A DNA stretch of 64,000 nt. Origin: Acidimicrobiales bacterium (GTDB lineage Bacteria > Actinomycetota > Acidimicrobiia > Acidimicrobiales > SHLQ01). A program made the translations under genes and the position numbers. The notes below the pieces were generated by a model. That model was given only the letters and a program-made list of their open reading frames with translations, was not told where the DNA came from and ran no database searches. The stretch spans positions 1 to 64,000 of the forward strand of contig JAHDEJ010000008.1 in NCBI GenBank assembly GCA_020628865.1. The letters run 5' to 3'. This document shows positions 24,126 to 34,197 of this stretch, in pieces (within the stretch, counting starts at the first letter, position 1; the number at the start of each line of letters is the position of its first letter).

Positions 24126-25802
24126 TCACGAGGCAGCGTCGACGCCGTACACCTCAAACGCGCGCTCCGCCGAGAGCAGGCCGTCCCGGACGTCCTGGCG
24201 CACCAGCTCGGGATCTCGCTCGCTCGGGTCCCCCACCCCGCCGCCGTTTCCGGTGACGATCCGAATCACGTCGCCGGGCTGCGTGTCGATCCCGGCGACG
24301 AAGGAATGTCGCTCGCGTTCGCCGTCCCCCGCCCGGATGATCTCGCAGTAGTTCGGTGAGCCATCGAGCGCACCGTCGGCCGCCCACGGAGCGAACTTCG
24401 ATCGGGTGAAGGCAAGCGTTGCGTTTCCGTCGGCCGAGCGGATCTCATACTCCATGACGATGCCCCGCCCACCGGCGTGGCGACCTTCGCCGCCCGGCTC
24501 GGTGTTGAGCTCCATGCGGTTGACGAACAACCCGTTCTTGGCCTCGTTGACCTCCGCCGGGCAGTTGTACGTCTCCCCGTGCACCCCGCTGAACATCGCG
24601 GAATTGCCGTCGCGGCCGCTCGTTGCGCCCCAGCCACCGAGCTGAGGCTCGATGATCGAATACTGCTGGCCGGTGTCGGGATGCGTGCCGCTCAGGAGCG
24701 TCGCACAGACCGACGCGAAGTGGCCCGCACCGAGCCTCTCCGGCATCTCCTGGGCGAGACACCGCCACATCAGGTCATACAGCGGCAGCAGCAGGTCGTA
24801 GTAGAAACCCATCGGCGCCGGTTCTTTGGGATCGAACACCGAGCCCGGCCGGGTGAGCAGCGTGATCGGACGGAAGGTGCCACCGTTGGCGATGAGCCCC
24901 GGGTCGGTGACCGACTTGAAGAGCATCTGCACGGGAATCATGGCTGCATCCCGGGTGATGTTGGTCGGGAACTCGGTCTGGTCGGGGTTGTCCCGCAGAT
25001 CGACGAGGAACTCGTCGTCACTGATGGTGATCTTGACGTCGAGCACACGGCCGTCGTCGATCTCTTCCGTGAGCGCAAACGTCCCCTTGGGCAGGTCGGC
25101 GAGTGCAGCCCTCGACAGCTGCTCGCCGTAGTCCTGATACTGCGCACAGGCTGCCTCGAACACATCGGCGCCGTACTTGTCGCATACCCCTTCGAGGCGG
25201 CGCGCACCCGTGCGCACTGCCGCGATCTGGGCCCAGAGGTCGCCACGCAGGGTGTCCGGCATGCGCGAGTTCAGCTCGAGCAGATCGAAGACCGCTCGTA
25301 CCGGTTCGCCGGCGGCGATCGCCTTGATCGGCGGAATTCGCAGACCCTCTTGGAAGATCTCCGTCGCGTCGCCACTCGCCGACCCGGGCGCCATGCCACC
25401 CACGTCGGAGTTGTGAGCGATGTTGGCCGTCCACGCGACGACCCGACCGTCACTGAAGACCGGCATGACCACCACGATGTCGTTCAGATGGGTGACGCCG
25501 CCCCGATACGGGTCGCTGGTGAAGTACACGTCGCCGGGTTGCGGCGGATCGTCCGCCGCGAGGGTTTCGATGATCACCTTGCCGGCCTTGTCCAGCACAC
25601 CGACGAACGCCGGGATGCCGGCACCGGACGACGCCAACTCGCCCGATGCGTCGAGCACACCAGTGCCCATGTCGAGCACCTCGTAGATGATCGAGCTCAT
25701 GGCGGTCCGACGCATGGCGAGGAACATCTCGTCGGCGGCGCTCTGCAACGAACTCTGGATAATCTCGAGCGTGATCGGATCGGCGATGGTGGAGCTGGAC
25801 AT
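24126..25802 (-). CDS. Hydantoinase/oxoprolinase B subunit (HyuB)
   Basis: 558 aa. The ATG at 25802 is preferred because AGGAGG lies just upstream; an ATG at 25826, overlapping the HyuA stop, is possible. Family features are DPITLEIIQSSLQSAADEM, SSIIYEVLDMGTGVLD, GDVYFTSDPYRGGVTHLNDI, HNSDVGGMAPGSA and a C-terminal TGNGGGVGDP. HyuB works with HyuA in ATP-dependent opening of hydantoins, 5-oxoproline or related cyclic amides, or in acetone/acetophenone carboxylase-like reactions. It is the last gene of the 12-gene minus-strand block. Confidence 0.9.
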   Translation of the reverse strand: MSSSTIADPITLEIIQSSLQSAADEMFLAMRRTAMSSIIYEVLDMGTGVLDASGELASSGAGIPAFVGVLDKAGKVIIETLAADDPPQPGDVYFTSDPYRGGVTHLNDIVVVMPVFSDGRVVAWTANIAHNSDVGGMAPGSASGDATEIFQEGLRIPPIKAIAAGEPVRAVFDLLELNSRMPDTLRGDLWAQIAAVRTGARRLEGVCDKYGADVFEAACAQYQDYGEQLSRAALADLPKGTFALTEEIDDGRVLDVKITISDDEFLVDLRDNPDQTEFPTNITRDAAMIPVQMLFKSVTDPGLIANGGTFRPITLLTRPGSVFDPKEPAPMGFYYDLLLPLYDLMWRCLAQEMPERLGAGHFASVCATLLSGTHPDTGQQYSIIEPQLGGWGATSGRDGNSAMFSGVHGETYNCPAEVNEAKNGLFVNRMELNTEPGGEGRHAGGRGIVMEYEIRSADGNATLAFTRSKFAPWAADGALDGSPNYCEIIRAGDGERERHSFVAGIDTQPGDVIRIVTGNGGGVGDPSERDPELVRQDVRDGLLSAERAFEVYGVDAAS

Positions 25803-25822
25803 GATGGGGTCCTCCTGCAGGG

Positions 25823-27904
25823 TCATGATTGTCCGTCGAGGTCGATGATCAGGTTTCGGTAGCCGTCGACGGAGACGGCGGCACCTGGGTGGACGACCAC
25901 GGAGGTCCCGGCGCCCTCGACGACCGCGGGTCCGGCGAATGCCATCCCGGGTTCGAGCGAACGGTGGTCATACAGGTCTGCCTCATGCGTGCCTTCCTCG
26001 GCGAAGTCGACCATGCGACGCCCGGTGTGGGCACCGGTCGACTCGGCCGGGCCGAGTGCGGCAGGCTCCGGGGGCGCGGCGCCCGAGGCGAGGGTGGCCA
26101 CGAGATGGAGGCCGACGGCCTCCACCGACGCATCCAACCGGTAGGTGTACTCCGTCTCGAACCGCTCGATGAACCGATCTGCCAGTCCGGCCACGCCGTC
26201 GATGACCAGGTCGTCGGGCAGGACCTCGATCTCGAGTGCGTGCGCCTGTCCTCGATACCGAAGCGTCGCGTAGCGCCGAAACGTCGGTTCGGATGAAGAT
26301 CCCGTGCTCATCTCCTCGGTGGCGGAGGCCTCCATCTCTTCGAACTGCCGCCCGAGCGCTGCTGCACCTTCCATGTCCAGCTCGTAGAGCACGGTGGCGA
26401 ACAGGTCGCGTCGAAGATCCGACACGCTCATCCCCCAGGCAGAGAACACCGCGGCGGTCTCCGGGACGACGACACGTCGCACGCCGAGCTCCTGGGCCAG
26501 GGCGACGGCGTGCATTGCGCCGCCCCCACCGAAGGCGATCATCGTGAAGTCGCGAGGATCGCGGCCACGGTTGACCGAGACCAGCTTCAGCGCATTGATC
26601 ATATTGTTGTTGGCGATCCGGACGATGCCTCTGGCGCCGACCGACGCCGAGTCCTCCTCGGCTCCGAGATCACGACCGATCGTGGCGAGTGCGGCCTCTG
26701 CCGCAGCCAGATCGGGATCGATCTCGCCGCCGCAGAAATCGGAGGTGCCGATCCGGCCGAGCCAGAGGTTTGCATCCGTTGTCGTCGGCGCCATACCGCC
26801 CATGCCGTACGCCACCGGCCCGGGGCGAGCGCCAGCGGACTCGGGCCCCACATGGAGCTTGCCAAAGTCGTCCACACGGGCGATCGAACCGCCACCGTTC
26901 CCGATCTCGACGAGATCGACCACGGGAACGAGCGCCGGGTAGCCGGGGGTCGTCGGGCTCTCCCCGATCGAATAGTCGGTCATCACACGGACCTGCCCGT
27001 TCTCGATCAGCGAGCACTTTGCGGTGGTCCCGCCGATGTCCAACGCGAGAACATCGATCTCACCGATGAGGCGACCGAGTTCTGCGGCACCGTGCATCCC
27101 GGATGCCGGACCGGACTCGACGATGGAGACCGGACTTCGGGTCGCCGACTCGATCGTTGCGACGCCACCGTTCGACTGCATGACGAGCGTCGGATCCGTC
27201 AAGCCGGACTCCCCAAGGCGATGTTCGAGCTGTTCGAGGTAGTGTCGCACGACCGGCTGCACGAACGCCGAGAGCACGGCGGTGCTCGTTCGCTCGTACT
27301 CTCGCCATTCCCGGGTGATCTCGCTCGACGCGATCACACCGACCTCCGGCCACAAGCGGCCGAGCTCCTCCTTCACGGCAACCTCGTGGTCCGGGTTGAC
27401 CCACGAATGGAGGAGGCAGACAGCGACGGCCTCGACTCCCGCCGCCTGGAAGTCCTCGACGATGCTCGGCAGCCCGCTCATCTCCAGCGGCTCCCGCTCG
27501 TCCCCGGTGTACGTGAGCCGGCCGGGAACCTCCCGCCGGAGGTAGCGCGGCACGAAGGCCGACGGTTTCTCGAATTCCAGATTGAAGAAGTCAGGCCGGT
27601 TGCCGCGGGCGATGGCGAGGGAATCCCGGAAGCCCTCGGTGGTGATCAGCCCGACCCGGGCACCCTTTCGCTGCAGCAGCGCATTGATGACGACCGTGGT
27701 GCCGTGCACGTGCGACGCAACGTCGGTGAGCGACAGCCCGGCCCGATCGATCACATCGACCACACCCTGATCGAACGACGGCGGAGTGGTCGACGCCTTC
27801 GCAGTCCGAACTCTGGAGCCGTGGCCACCGCTCTCGTCGAAGACCACCAGATCGGTGAACGTGCCGCCGACATCGGTGGCGATTCGAAGTTGTGGTTGCG
27901 CCAT
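25823..27904 (-). CDS. Hydantoinase/oxoprolinase A subunit (HyuA), full length
   Basis: 693 aa, ATG at 27904 with GGAGGAACC upstream. It has the N-terminal ATPase-like motif ATDVGGTFTDLVVFDE, the phosphate loop HGTTVVINALLQRKGARVGL, the second domain ALDIGGTTAKCSL, and FGGGGAMHAVALAQELGV, and includes the C-terminal domain missing from the two shorter paralogues in this block. HyuA binds and hydrolyses ATP to activate the cyclic amide substrate. Its stop is 20 nt before the HyuB start, and the importer permease stops 29 nt upstream. Confidence 0.9.
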   Translation of the reverse strand: MAQPQLRIATDVGGTFTDLVVFDESGGHGSRVRTAKASTTPPSFDQGVVDVIDRAGLSLTDVASHVHGTTVVINALLQRKGARVGLITTEGFRDSLAIARGNRPDFFNLEFEKPSAFVPRYLRREVPGRLTYTGDEREPLEMSGLPSIVEDFQAAGVEAVAVCLLHSWVNPDHEVAVKEELGRLWPEVGVIASSEITREWREYERTSTAVLSAFVQPVVRHYLEQLEHRLGESGLTDPTLVMQSNGGVATIESATRSPVSIVESGPASGMHGAAELGRLIGEIDVLALDIGGTTAKCSLIENGQVRVMTDYSIGESPTTPGYPALVPVVDLVEIGNGGGSIARVDDFGKLHVGPESAGARPGPVAYGMGGMAPTTTDANLWLGRIGTSDFCGGEIDPDLAAAEAALATIGRDLGAEEDSASVGARGIVRIANNNMINALKLVSVNRGRDPRDFTMIAFGGGGAMHAVALAQELGVRRVVVPETAAVFSAWGMSVSDLRRDLFATVLYELDMEGAAALGRQFEEMEASATEEMSTGSSSEPTFRRYATLRYRGQAHALEIEVLPDDLVIDGVAGLADRFIERFETEYTYRLDASVEAVGLHLVATLASGAAPPEPAALGPAESTGAHTGRRMVDFAEEGTHEADLYDHRSLEPGMAFAGPAVVEGAGTSVVVHPGAAVSVDGYRNLIIDLDGQS

Positions 27905-27933
27905 GGTGGTTCCTCCGTCGGTCCCGCGTGGGG

Positions 27934-28929
27934 TCACTGCCTGCTGCGGGTCCAGTTGTCTGCCGCGACCGCGAGCAGGATCACGGCGCCCTGCACGAGT
28001 CGCTGGATGATGGGATCGATCTGATGGATGTTGAATCCGTTGGTGAGCAGGGCGATGAAGAACGCTCCCGCAACGGTCCGCCAGACCGCGCCCTCACCGC
28101 CCGCGATCGAGGTGCCGCCGATGATCACCGCGGTCAGCACGGCGAAGACATAGGAGAAGTCGTCGCTCGGTTGGGCAGAGAGCGTTTTGGACGCAAGAAG
28201 CGCTCCGGCGAGACCCGCGGCCACTCCGGTCAACACGAACGTTGCGATGAGCGTGCGTGGCACACGCACGCCGGCCAGGGTCGCCGCCTCGGCATTCCCG
28301 CCGACCGCGAAGAGATGTCGGCCGAAGGTCGTTCGCTCGAGCACGAACCAGAAGATCAGCACCACCGCCACAGCGATCCACGACGCATTCGTGAGGATGA
28401 AGTCTCTCCCTCGAGCGATCTGGGAGAAGTCCCGGTCGGTGACGCGGATGATGCTTCGGTCACTCACGAGAAACGCGATCCCGAAGAACACGAACGACGT
28501 GGCGAGCGTGGCGATGAAGGAGTTGATCCCGAGCTTGGCCACGATCCACCCGTTGACGAAGCCGAACACCGCGCCGAGCGCCACGCCCGCCAGAATCGAC
28601 ACGAACGCCGACTCCGTTGCGTTGTAGAGCAGCGCCGTGAGGATCGTCGCATTGATGTAGATCGAGGAGATCGAGATGTCAAAGTTGCCGCTGATCAACG
28701 TGAGCGTCATCGCGGCGCCGCCGATGACGATCAGGCTCTGCTGATCGACGATGTTCCGAAGATTGGCGCCGGTCAGGAACGAACGGGACGAGATCGAGAG
28801 GAACACGAAAAGACCCAGTGTGATCCAGATGATCCCGTACTCGGTGAAACGCCTCATCCAGACGGATGACCCCGAGTCCGGGCTGCCCCCCTCTGTCCCG
28901 ACGGACACCGGCGCAGCATCTGCGGTCAT
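27934..28929 (-). CDS. Ribose-type ABC transporter permease (RbsC-like)
   Basis: 331 aa. The ATG at 28929 overlaps the ATPase stop (ATGA). About nine to ten membrane helices; the BPD_transp_2 family motif appears as GNFDISISSIYINATILTALL and the cytoplasmic loop TTFGRHLFAVGGNAEAATLAGVRV. The most usual substrates are sugars, but relatives import autoinducer-2, purines and cyclic amides. Its operon places it with hydantoinase-type enzymes, so it probably imports their substrate. Confidence 0.88.
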   Translation of the reverse strand: MTADAAPVSVGTEGGSPDSGSSVWMRRFTEYGIIWITLGLFVFLSISSRSFLTGANLRNIVDQQSLIVIGGAAMTLTLISGNFDISISSIYINATILTALLYNATESAFVSILAGVALGAVFGFVNGWIVAKLGINSFIATLATSFVFFGIAFLVSDRSIIRVTDRDFSQIARGRDFILTNASWIAVAVVLIFWFVLERTTFGRHLFAVGGNAEAATLAGVRVPRTLIATFVLTGVAAGLAGALLASKTLSAQPSDDFSYVFAVLTAVIIGGTSIAGGEGAVWRTVAGAFFIALLTNGFNIHQIDPIIQRLVQGAVILLAVAADNWTRSRQ

Positions 28930-30455
28930 GCAAGTTCTCTTTCGGTCAGGCCGAAGGCCAATGCCATCAGCTCACGGTCGGTTGCGCCGGCCGCATCGAG
29001 TTCGCCGGCGATCCGGCCCTCGCGCATCACGAGGATTCGGTGCGAGAGACCCAACACCTCGTCGATCTCCGACGAGACGGCGAGGATCGCCGTGCCGTTC
29101 GCGGCCAGGTCAACCATCAGGTCGTAGATGGCACGCTTTGCGCCGACATCGACGCCACGCGTCGGCTCGTCGGCGATCAGCAGCTGCGGAGTGCCCAGGA
29201 TCGACCGGGCGAACAGCGTCTTCTGCTGGTTTCCGCCGGACAGCGCGAACATCGGAGAGTCGACCGACGCCCCGGTGAGCCCGACCTGATCGACGCCCAC
29301 GCTCACGTCGCTGAGCTCGGCATTCCGCCGAAGGACGCCGCGCCGGGCGAAGCGCCGAAGGTGCGGCAGGCTGACGTTCTCGCTGACCGGCCGCGACATC
29401 AGGAGTCCATGGGTCCGGCGAGACTCCGGGATCATCGCCACCGCGGAACCGAGGGCGTCGTGGGGCGAGGCCGGCTCGTGGCGATCGCCGTTGAGCCACA
29501 TCTCGCCGCTGTCCGGTCGCGTGCTTCCGAACACCGATTGCACGACCTCGGTCCGGCCGGCGCCGACGAGCCCGGCAAGCGTGACGATCTCGCCCGCCCG
29601 AACCTCGAACGACACATCTTCGTACTCGCCGGCTCGGGTCAGGTTCCGGACCGAGAGAACCACTGGGCTCTCGGCGGCCGCAGCGCGCCTGGCCGGATAG
29701 GCGGCATCGAGGCGGCGGCCTGCAATGCCCTCCACCAGTGTTTCGCGTGTCTCATCGGCGGCGGCACTGGTACGGATGACTCTGCCATTCCGCAGGACCG
29801 TGATTCGGTCTGCAACCGCCAACACCTCCTCGAGGAAGTGGGAGACGAAGATCACGGTCACGCCTCGACGAGCGAGGTCGCGAAGGCTGTCCATCAGTTG
29901 CGACGACTCGTCGTGCGAGAGGCGAGCGGTCGGTTCGTCCATGATCACGACTCGAGCGTCTCGGGCGAGACCGCGCATGATCTCGACCCGCTGCTGCTGA
30001 GCAACCGACAGGTTGCCGACCGTCTCGGTCGGATCGAGGTCGACGCCGTACCGGGAGGAGACCTCATCGAACAGGGCCCGCGCTGCGGCCATGTCGACCA
30101 CGCCCGCTCGCGACGGCTCCATGCCGAGCAGCACGTTGTCGAGGACCGATCGGGTGCCGATGAGGCTCAGCTCCTGCGCAACCATCGCCACGCCGAGGTC
30201 GATGGCGTCCTTCGGCGAACGGAGGTCGACCGCCGCATCGGCAATCCGGAGCTCACCTCCGTCGGGCCGATGCACTCCGGCGATCAGTTTGCCGAGGGTC
30301 GACTTGCCGGCACCGTTCTCGCCGACGAGTGCGTGGATCGTGCCCTGTTCGATCGCAACGGATACGCGGTCGAGCGCCACGGTCCCACCAAATGTCTTGG
30401 TGAGACCATGGCACTCGACGATGACCCCTGGAGGGGGAGCCGACTCAGCGTGCAT
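28926..30455 (-). CDS. Ribose-type ABC transporter ATPase with two nucleotide-binding domains (RbsA-like)
   Basis: 509 aa from the ATG at 30455; a TTG at 30464 is an alternative. The first domain has Walker A GENGAGKST, signature LSVAQQQRVEIMRGL and Walker B VVIMDEPTARLS. The second has the degenerate loop GLVGAGRTEV, intact signature LSGGNQQKTLFARS and DEPTRGVD. This double-domain layout with a degenerate second Walker A is standard for the RbsA/MglA family. It drives the RbsC-like permease and overlaps its start. Confidence 0.9.
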   Translation of the reverse strand: MHAESAPPPGVIVECHGLTKTFGGTVALDRVSVAIEQGTIHALVGENGAGKSTLGKLIAGVHRPDGGELRIADAAVDLRSPKDAIDLGVAMVAQELSLIGTRSVLDNVLLGMEPSRAGVVDMAAARALFDEVSSRYGVDLDPTETVGNLSVAQQQRVEIMRGLARDARVVIMDEPTARLSHDESSQLMDSLRDLARRGVTVIFVSHFLEEVLAVADRITVLRNGRVIRTSAAADETRETLVEGIAGRRLDAAYPARRAAAAESPVVLSVRNLTRAGEYEDVSFEVRAGEIVTLAGLVGAGRTEVVQSVFGSTRPDSGEMWLNGDRHEPASPHDALGSAVAMIPESRRTHGLLMSRPVSENVSLPHLRRFARRGVLRRNAELSDVSVGVDQVGLTGASVDSPMFALSGGNQQKTLFARSILGTPQLLIADEPTRGVDVGAKRAIYDLMVDLAANGTAILAVSSEIDEVLGLSHRILVMREGRIAGELDAAGATDRELMALAFGLTERELA

Positions 30456-30482
30456 GGGGGTCAAACGTAGGTGGGACGGCGC

Positions 30483-31466
30483 TCAGCCGTCCCACTCCGG
30501 CGTGAAGTCGCCGATGTTGTCCTGGGTCATGAGGCCGTCGTTCGGCACGGAGAGCGCCGGGTCGACGCCACCGGTGTCGGTCCCGTTCAGCGCTTCGACC
30601 ATCGCCTCCATGGCAAGCCGACCCTCGGTACCCGGAGCTCCGTACAGACCGCCCCACCACTCACCTGCCGTGATTGCGTTGATCGCTGCCGAGCTGCCGC
30701 CGAAACCGATGATCTTCACGTCGCCGACACCGCCGGCATCGTCGTAGGCCAGCGAGACACCCTGCATCGACTGGTCGGCACCGACGACGACGTCGATGTC
30801 AGGGGTCGACACGAGAATGTCCTGCATGGCAGCGAGGCCGACGTCCGGACCGGCGTACTGTCCCTCGGCTTCGGCGACCACGTTGATCGAGGAGTCGACG
30901 ACCGAGTCCCAACCCTGACGGACGGCCTCGTCGAGGGGAACGCCCCGGATGCCGTAGAAGTACACGACGTTGCATGGGTCGATACCGGCACATGCCTGAT
31001 TGGTCAATTCACCGATGCGCTCGCCGCGGATCAGCGGTGGCTCGAACACGGCCGCGGCCATCCCATCCACCTGCGGCTCTGCGGTGGTGAAGTCCTCACC
31101 GACCACCTGGTTGAGTACGACGACCTCAATGCCTTCGGCCAGCGCGGCCTCGACGTCGGGGATCGAACCGGCGCCCGAGAGCGACACCAGCACGATGCCG
31201 TCGTACTGGCCGGAGGCGACCGCATCCTGGAATTGCTGGGTCTGGGCAGCGGCATCGAACGCAGCGTCGAATTCGGTGATGCTGATGCCCTCGTCGGCAG
31301 CAACCTTCTCCATTTCGGCCAGCGATGCGGCAAGCCAGGTGTTGGCCGAGCTCGCCGACAGGTACGCGACCTGCGAGCCTTCGGCATCGCTACCGCCACA
31401 GGCCGACGCCAGGGTGGCGAGTGCGAGCAGCGCGGCGAGCCATCGAGCCGTCCTTCTGTTCTTCAT
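30483..31466 (-). CDS. Sugar-type ABC transporter substrate-binding lipoprotein (RbsB-like)
   Basis: 327 aa, ATG at 31466 with a purine-rich GGAAGGGGAACC upstream. The lipobox is LASAC (Cys near residue 21), followed by a short linker and the type I fold: VAYLSASSANTWLAASLAEMEKVA, DGIVLVSLSGAGSI, DVVVGADQSMQGVSLAYDDAG, KIIGFGGSSAAINAI. Peripla_BP_4 relatives bind sugars and other small polar molecules. It lies between the short HyuA-like gene and the transporter ATPase, so receptor, ATPase and permease are one unit. Confidence 0.87.
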   Translation of the reverse strand: MKNRRTARWLAALLALATLASACGGSDAEGSQVAYLSASSANTWLAASLAEMEKVAADEGISITEFDAAFDAAAQTQQFQDAVASGQYDGIVLVSLSGAGSIPDVEAALAEGIEVVVLNQVVGEDFTTAEPQVDGMAAAVFEPPLIRGERIGELTNQACAGIDPCNVVYFYGIRGVPLDEAVRQGWDSVVDSSINVVAEAEGQYAGPDVGLAAMQDILVSTPDIDVVVGADQSMQGVSLAYDDAGGVGDVKIIGFGGSSAAINAITAGEWWGGLYGAPGTEGRLAMEAMVEALNGTDTGGVDPALSVPNDGLMTQDNIGDFTPEWDG

Positions 31467-31516
31467 GGTTGGTTCCCCTTCCTTGGGTGGTTCGTGGTTG
31501 ACACGATTCATTGGTC

Positions 31517-33070
31517 TCATCGCAGCGGGCCGGCGGCCTTGATCCGGAGCCGCAACACGTTGTCCGTCATGTAGGCCATGGTGAGCTCTTCGAGGGAGAC
31601 GATCTCGGTTTCGGCCGGCTCGGCGCCGACGGCGACGGCTGCATCGATGGCCTTCTGCTTGGCGCCCTCGATCACGGCCTCTCGGCCCTCTTCCTCGATG
31701 CTGAACAGCTGATCGATCTCCGCACTCACGGCGGCGATCGCTGCCCCGATTGCGTTGGCGACATCGAAGTTCTCCGGCAGGTGGATCTCCGACGCGCCTT
31801 CCAGCGACGAGGGCACGATGACCGACCCGCCGCCCACAGCGATGACCGGCTGGTCGGAACGGGCGAGCTTCATCCGGTCGAGTCCCTCTTCGAGCATCGA
31901 GTCGATGCGATCGAGCGCCGCATCTACCGTGCCGGCCGCGACCTCGATCGGGTAGCTGCCGAACGATGCCCGACCTGCGGCATTCACGATGTCGGACACC
32001 GTGAGCGTCGAGCCGCCGAAGAGTCGACCCTCGGTGGTGAGCCGGTGCCCGACGCTCTCGGGACCGACGGTGACCGTGGCCTGGTCACCGACGATCGTTC
32101 CACCACCCAAGGCGATGGCGAGAAGGTCCGGCATGCGGAAGTTCGTTCGTACCCCACCGATCTCGACCGGAATGGTGGACTCACGTGGGAAGCCGGCGGC
32201 GAGCACGCCGATGTCGGTCGACGTGCCGCCGACGTCGATGACGATCGCCTCGCTCAACCCGGTCAGATGAGCGGCCCCGCGCATCGAGTTCGCAGGCCCG
32301 GACCCAATGGTGAGCACGGGGAACTGTTGGACCCGGTCAATCGCCATCAGCGTGCCGTCGTTCTGGGCGAAGTACGGGGTGGCCGAAAGCCCATGATGGC
32401 TGAGCGCCTGCTCCAAGCCCGCCACGATGCTGGCCGCAACGTTCATGAGCGCACCATTCAGCACACAGGCGTTTTCGCGTTCGAGCAGGCCGAGCGAGCC
32501 GATCGCACCGCTGAGCGAGATCCGAGCATCGGGATGGTGCGCACGGATGATCTCGGCAGCTCGCTGTTCGTGTGCGTCGGAGACCGGTGCGAAGACACTC
32601 GAAACGGCAAAGGCATCGGGCACCACATCGAGGCCGGACACAAACGCTTCGAGCGCAGCCTCGTCGAACGGCACCTGCTCCTGCCCGTCGAACTCGAAGC
32701 CTCCGTCGACGATGACCTCTCCGACCGAGACGACCGATCGCAATTCGTCGGGCCACGTGCTGAGCGGCGGAACCGACTTGGTCGCCGGACCACCGATGCG
32801 GATGGTGGCCACTGTGGCCAGCTCGCGGCGCTCGAGGACGGCGTTTGTGGCGTGTGTCGTACCGAGCATCACGCGGCCGATGTCGCCGGGGGCGAGACCG
32901 GAGGCGTCGAGGACCGCGCCCATCGCCTCGACGATCCCACCGACCACGTCGGCCGTCGTCGACGCCTTGTGCTTGGCCACCACGGCCTGATCGGCGTCGA
33001 GGATGACTGCGTCGGTGTTCGTTCCGCCGACGTCGATGCCGAGACGGTGGCCCCCTGCGTTCTCAGCCAT
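31517..33070 (-). CDS. Short HyuA-like hydantoinase/oxoprolinase protein, paralogue 2
   Basis: 517 aa, ATG at 33070, 8 nt inside the upstream DUF917 gene. It begins HRLGIDVGGTNTDAVILD and carries LGTTHATNAVLERREL, IGSLGLLERENACVLN, IVIDVGGTSTDIGVLA, GGVRTNFRMPDLLAIALGGG and a C-terminal glycine loop AVGGGSVIVPSSL. About 180 residues shorter than the full HyuA at 25823-27904, it lacks the C-terminal domain of classical HyuA. Long stretches match the paralogue at 37234-38808, which is also preceded by a DUF917 gene. The DUF917 protein therefore probably replaces HyuB as its partner (inference). Confidence 0.85.
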   Translation of the reverse strand: MAENAGGHRLGIDVGGTNTDAVILDADQAVVAKHKASTTADVVGGIVEAMGAVLDASGLAPGDIGRVMLGTTHATNAVLERRELATVATIRIGGPATKSVPPLSTWPDELRSVVSVGEVIVDGGFEFDGQEQVPFDEAALEAFVSGLDVVPDAFAVSSVFAPVSDAHEQRAAEIIRAHHPDARISLSGAIGSLGLLERENACVLNGALMNVAASIVAGLEQALSHHGLSATPYFAQNDGTLMAIDRVQQFPVLTIGSGPANSMRGAAHLTGLSEAIVIDVGGTSTDIGVLAAGFPRESTIPVEIGGVRTNFRMPDLLAIALGGGTIVGDQATVTVGPESVGHRLTTEGRLFGGSTLTVSDIVNAAGRASFGSYPIEVAAGTVDAALDRIDSMLEEGLDRMKLARSDQPVIAVGGGSVIVPSSLEGASEIHLPENFDVANAIGAAIAAVSAEIDQLFSIEEEGREAVIEGAKQKAIDAAVAVGAEPAETEIVSLEELTMAYMTDNVLRLRIKAAGPLR

Positions 33071-34133
33071 TCAGTTCCTCCACCGGGATGTAGTCGATGT
33101 CGTAGTTGAAGGTCCGTGGGCCGACGACGGCCAGTGCTTCGTCGGTTCGCCAGATCGGATCGCACGGCAGCGCAAGGATCGAGACCCGGTGCCCATACCG
33201 GAGTTGTTCGGTCACGATGGGCCGGGCGGTGTGCACGTCGACGGCGGTGATGATGTCGGGCACGCTCGCCACCACCGAGTCGCCCTCGAAGAGCACGGCG
33301 TTCTCGTTCTGGAACTCCATTCGGAGCGTCCGGCCGGCGTCCGCCCCGGTTCCTTCGATCGTCGCCGAGCCTTTGGCGAACCCCTCGGTGGTCTGGCGAT
33401 TCACATCGGTGACCTTGCCGACCACCAGCGGGAACCCCTCGACGGCCGCACACAACGCCCCGACCGGATCGTCCTCAGCTTCGTGCAAGAGCCGCCCCAC
33501 CTCGAGCGCACGGCTCATCGAGTTCAGGATCGCAGCCTGCTTCGCCTGGGCGACCGTCATCGGATAGAGGCACATCGACGCCTCGCCGCCCATCGCCCCG
33601 ACCACGGTCCGGACGAGGGTTTCGGCCCACTTCGGCGTGGCCGTGGTGAACGAGACGAGGTTGCCACGCTCGTCGGTGATGACGACCGGGTTGATGTCCA
33701 CACCGGCGACCGCAGCGGTCGTCATCTGCAGCTCGGGGAATGCTCGGCCCATGAGGTCGCAGTCCACGATCGGCAAGCCGCTCGTGGCGGCCCAGGCAAA
33801 CGGAATCACGCCGTTGACTCCACCGAGCTCTGCGCTCGAGAGGGCGGCCACCTTCCGGCCGATCTCGTTCTCGATGCGCTCGCGGATCCGGTCGCCCTCG
33901 TCGCCGGACATGAACTTCTCGACCATGACCGTGGGCGCCCCGACCATCGCGACCGGAAGGATCAGATCGTCGTCGTCGAGGGTGTCCAGGCCGACCATTG
34001 TCGCGGGTCCATGGGTCCGGATCGCCTGTTGAGCCATCAACGTGCCCATCAGCGGATCGCCGCCGCCGCCGGCGCCGAAGACGGCGGCACCAAGTGACAA
34101 CCACTCCAGTTCTTGTTCCCCAATCGTGATCAC
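33063..34133 (-). CDS. DUF917 family protein, paralogue 2
   Basis: 356 aa. The GTG at 34133 opens VITIGEQELEWLSLGAAVFG just before the family's glycine-rich motif GAGGGGDP. Further hallmarks are MVGAPTVMVEK, GVNGVIPFAWAATSGLPIVDCD, GRAFPELQMTT and a C-terminal ALPCDPIW. Known structures of the family resemble a carboxylase or hydrolase accessory fold, but its role is not settled. The gene overlaps the short HyuA-like gene by 8 nt, so the two products are probably made together. It starts after an inverted repeat at 34198-34218. Confidence 0.85.
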   Translation of the reverse strand: MITIGEQELEWLSLGAAVFGAGGGGDPLMGTLMAQQAIRTHGPATMVGLDTLDDDDLILPVAMVGAPTVMVEKFMSGDEGDRIRERIENEIGRKVAALSSAELGGVNGVIPFAWAATSGLPIVDCDLMGRAFPELQMTTAAVAGVDINPVVITDERGNLVSFTTATPKWAETLVRTVVGAMGGEASMCLYPMTVAQAKQAAILNSMSRALEVGRLLHEAEDDPVGALCAAVEGFPLVVGKVTDVNRQTTEGFAKGSATIEGTGADAGRTLRMEFQNENAVLFEGDSVVASVPDIITAVDVHTARPIVTEQLRYGHRVSILALPCDPIWRTDEALAVVGPRTFNYDIDYIPVEELNG

Positions 34134-34197
34134 GCGAGCGAACTTAGGCACCCCTCGGGGAGGCTGTCGTTGGCAAATGTGACCAAAATCGGGCACT

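Noticed and set aside
25757-25770. A third copy of the GATAATCGATTATC palindrome
   Set aside because: Only a partial match (GGATAATCTCGAG) exists, inside the HyuB coding region and without symmetry.
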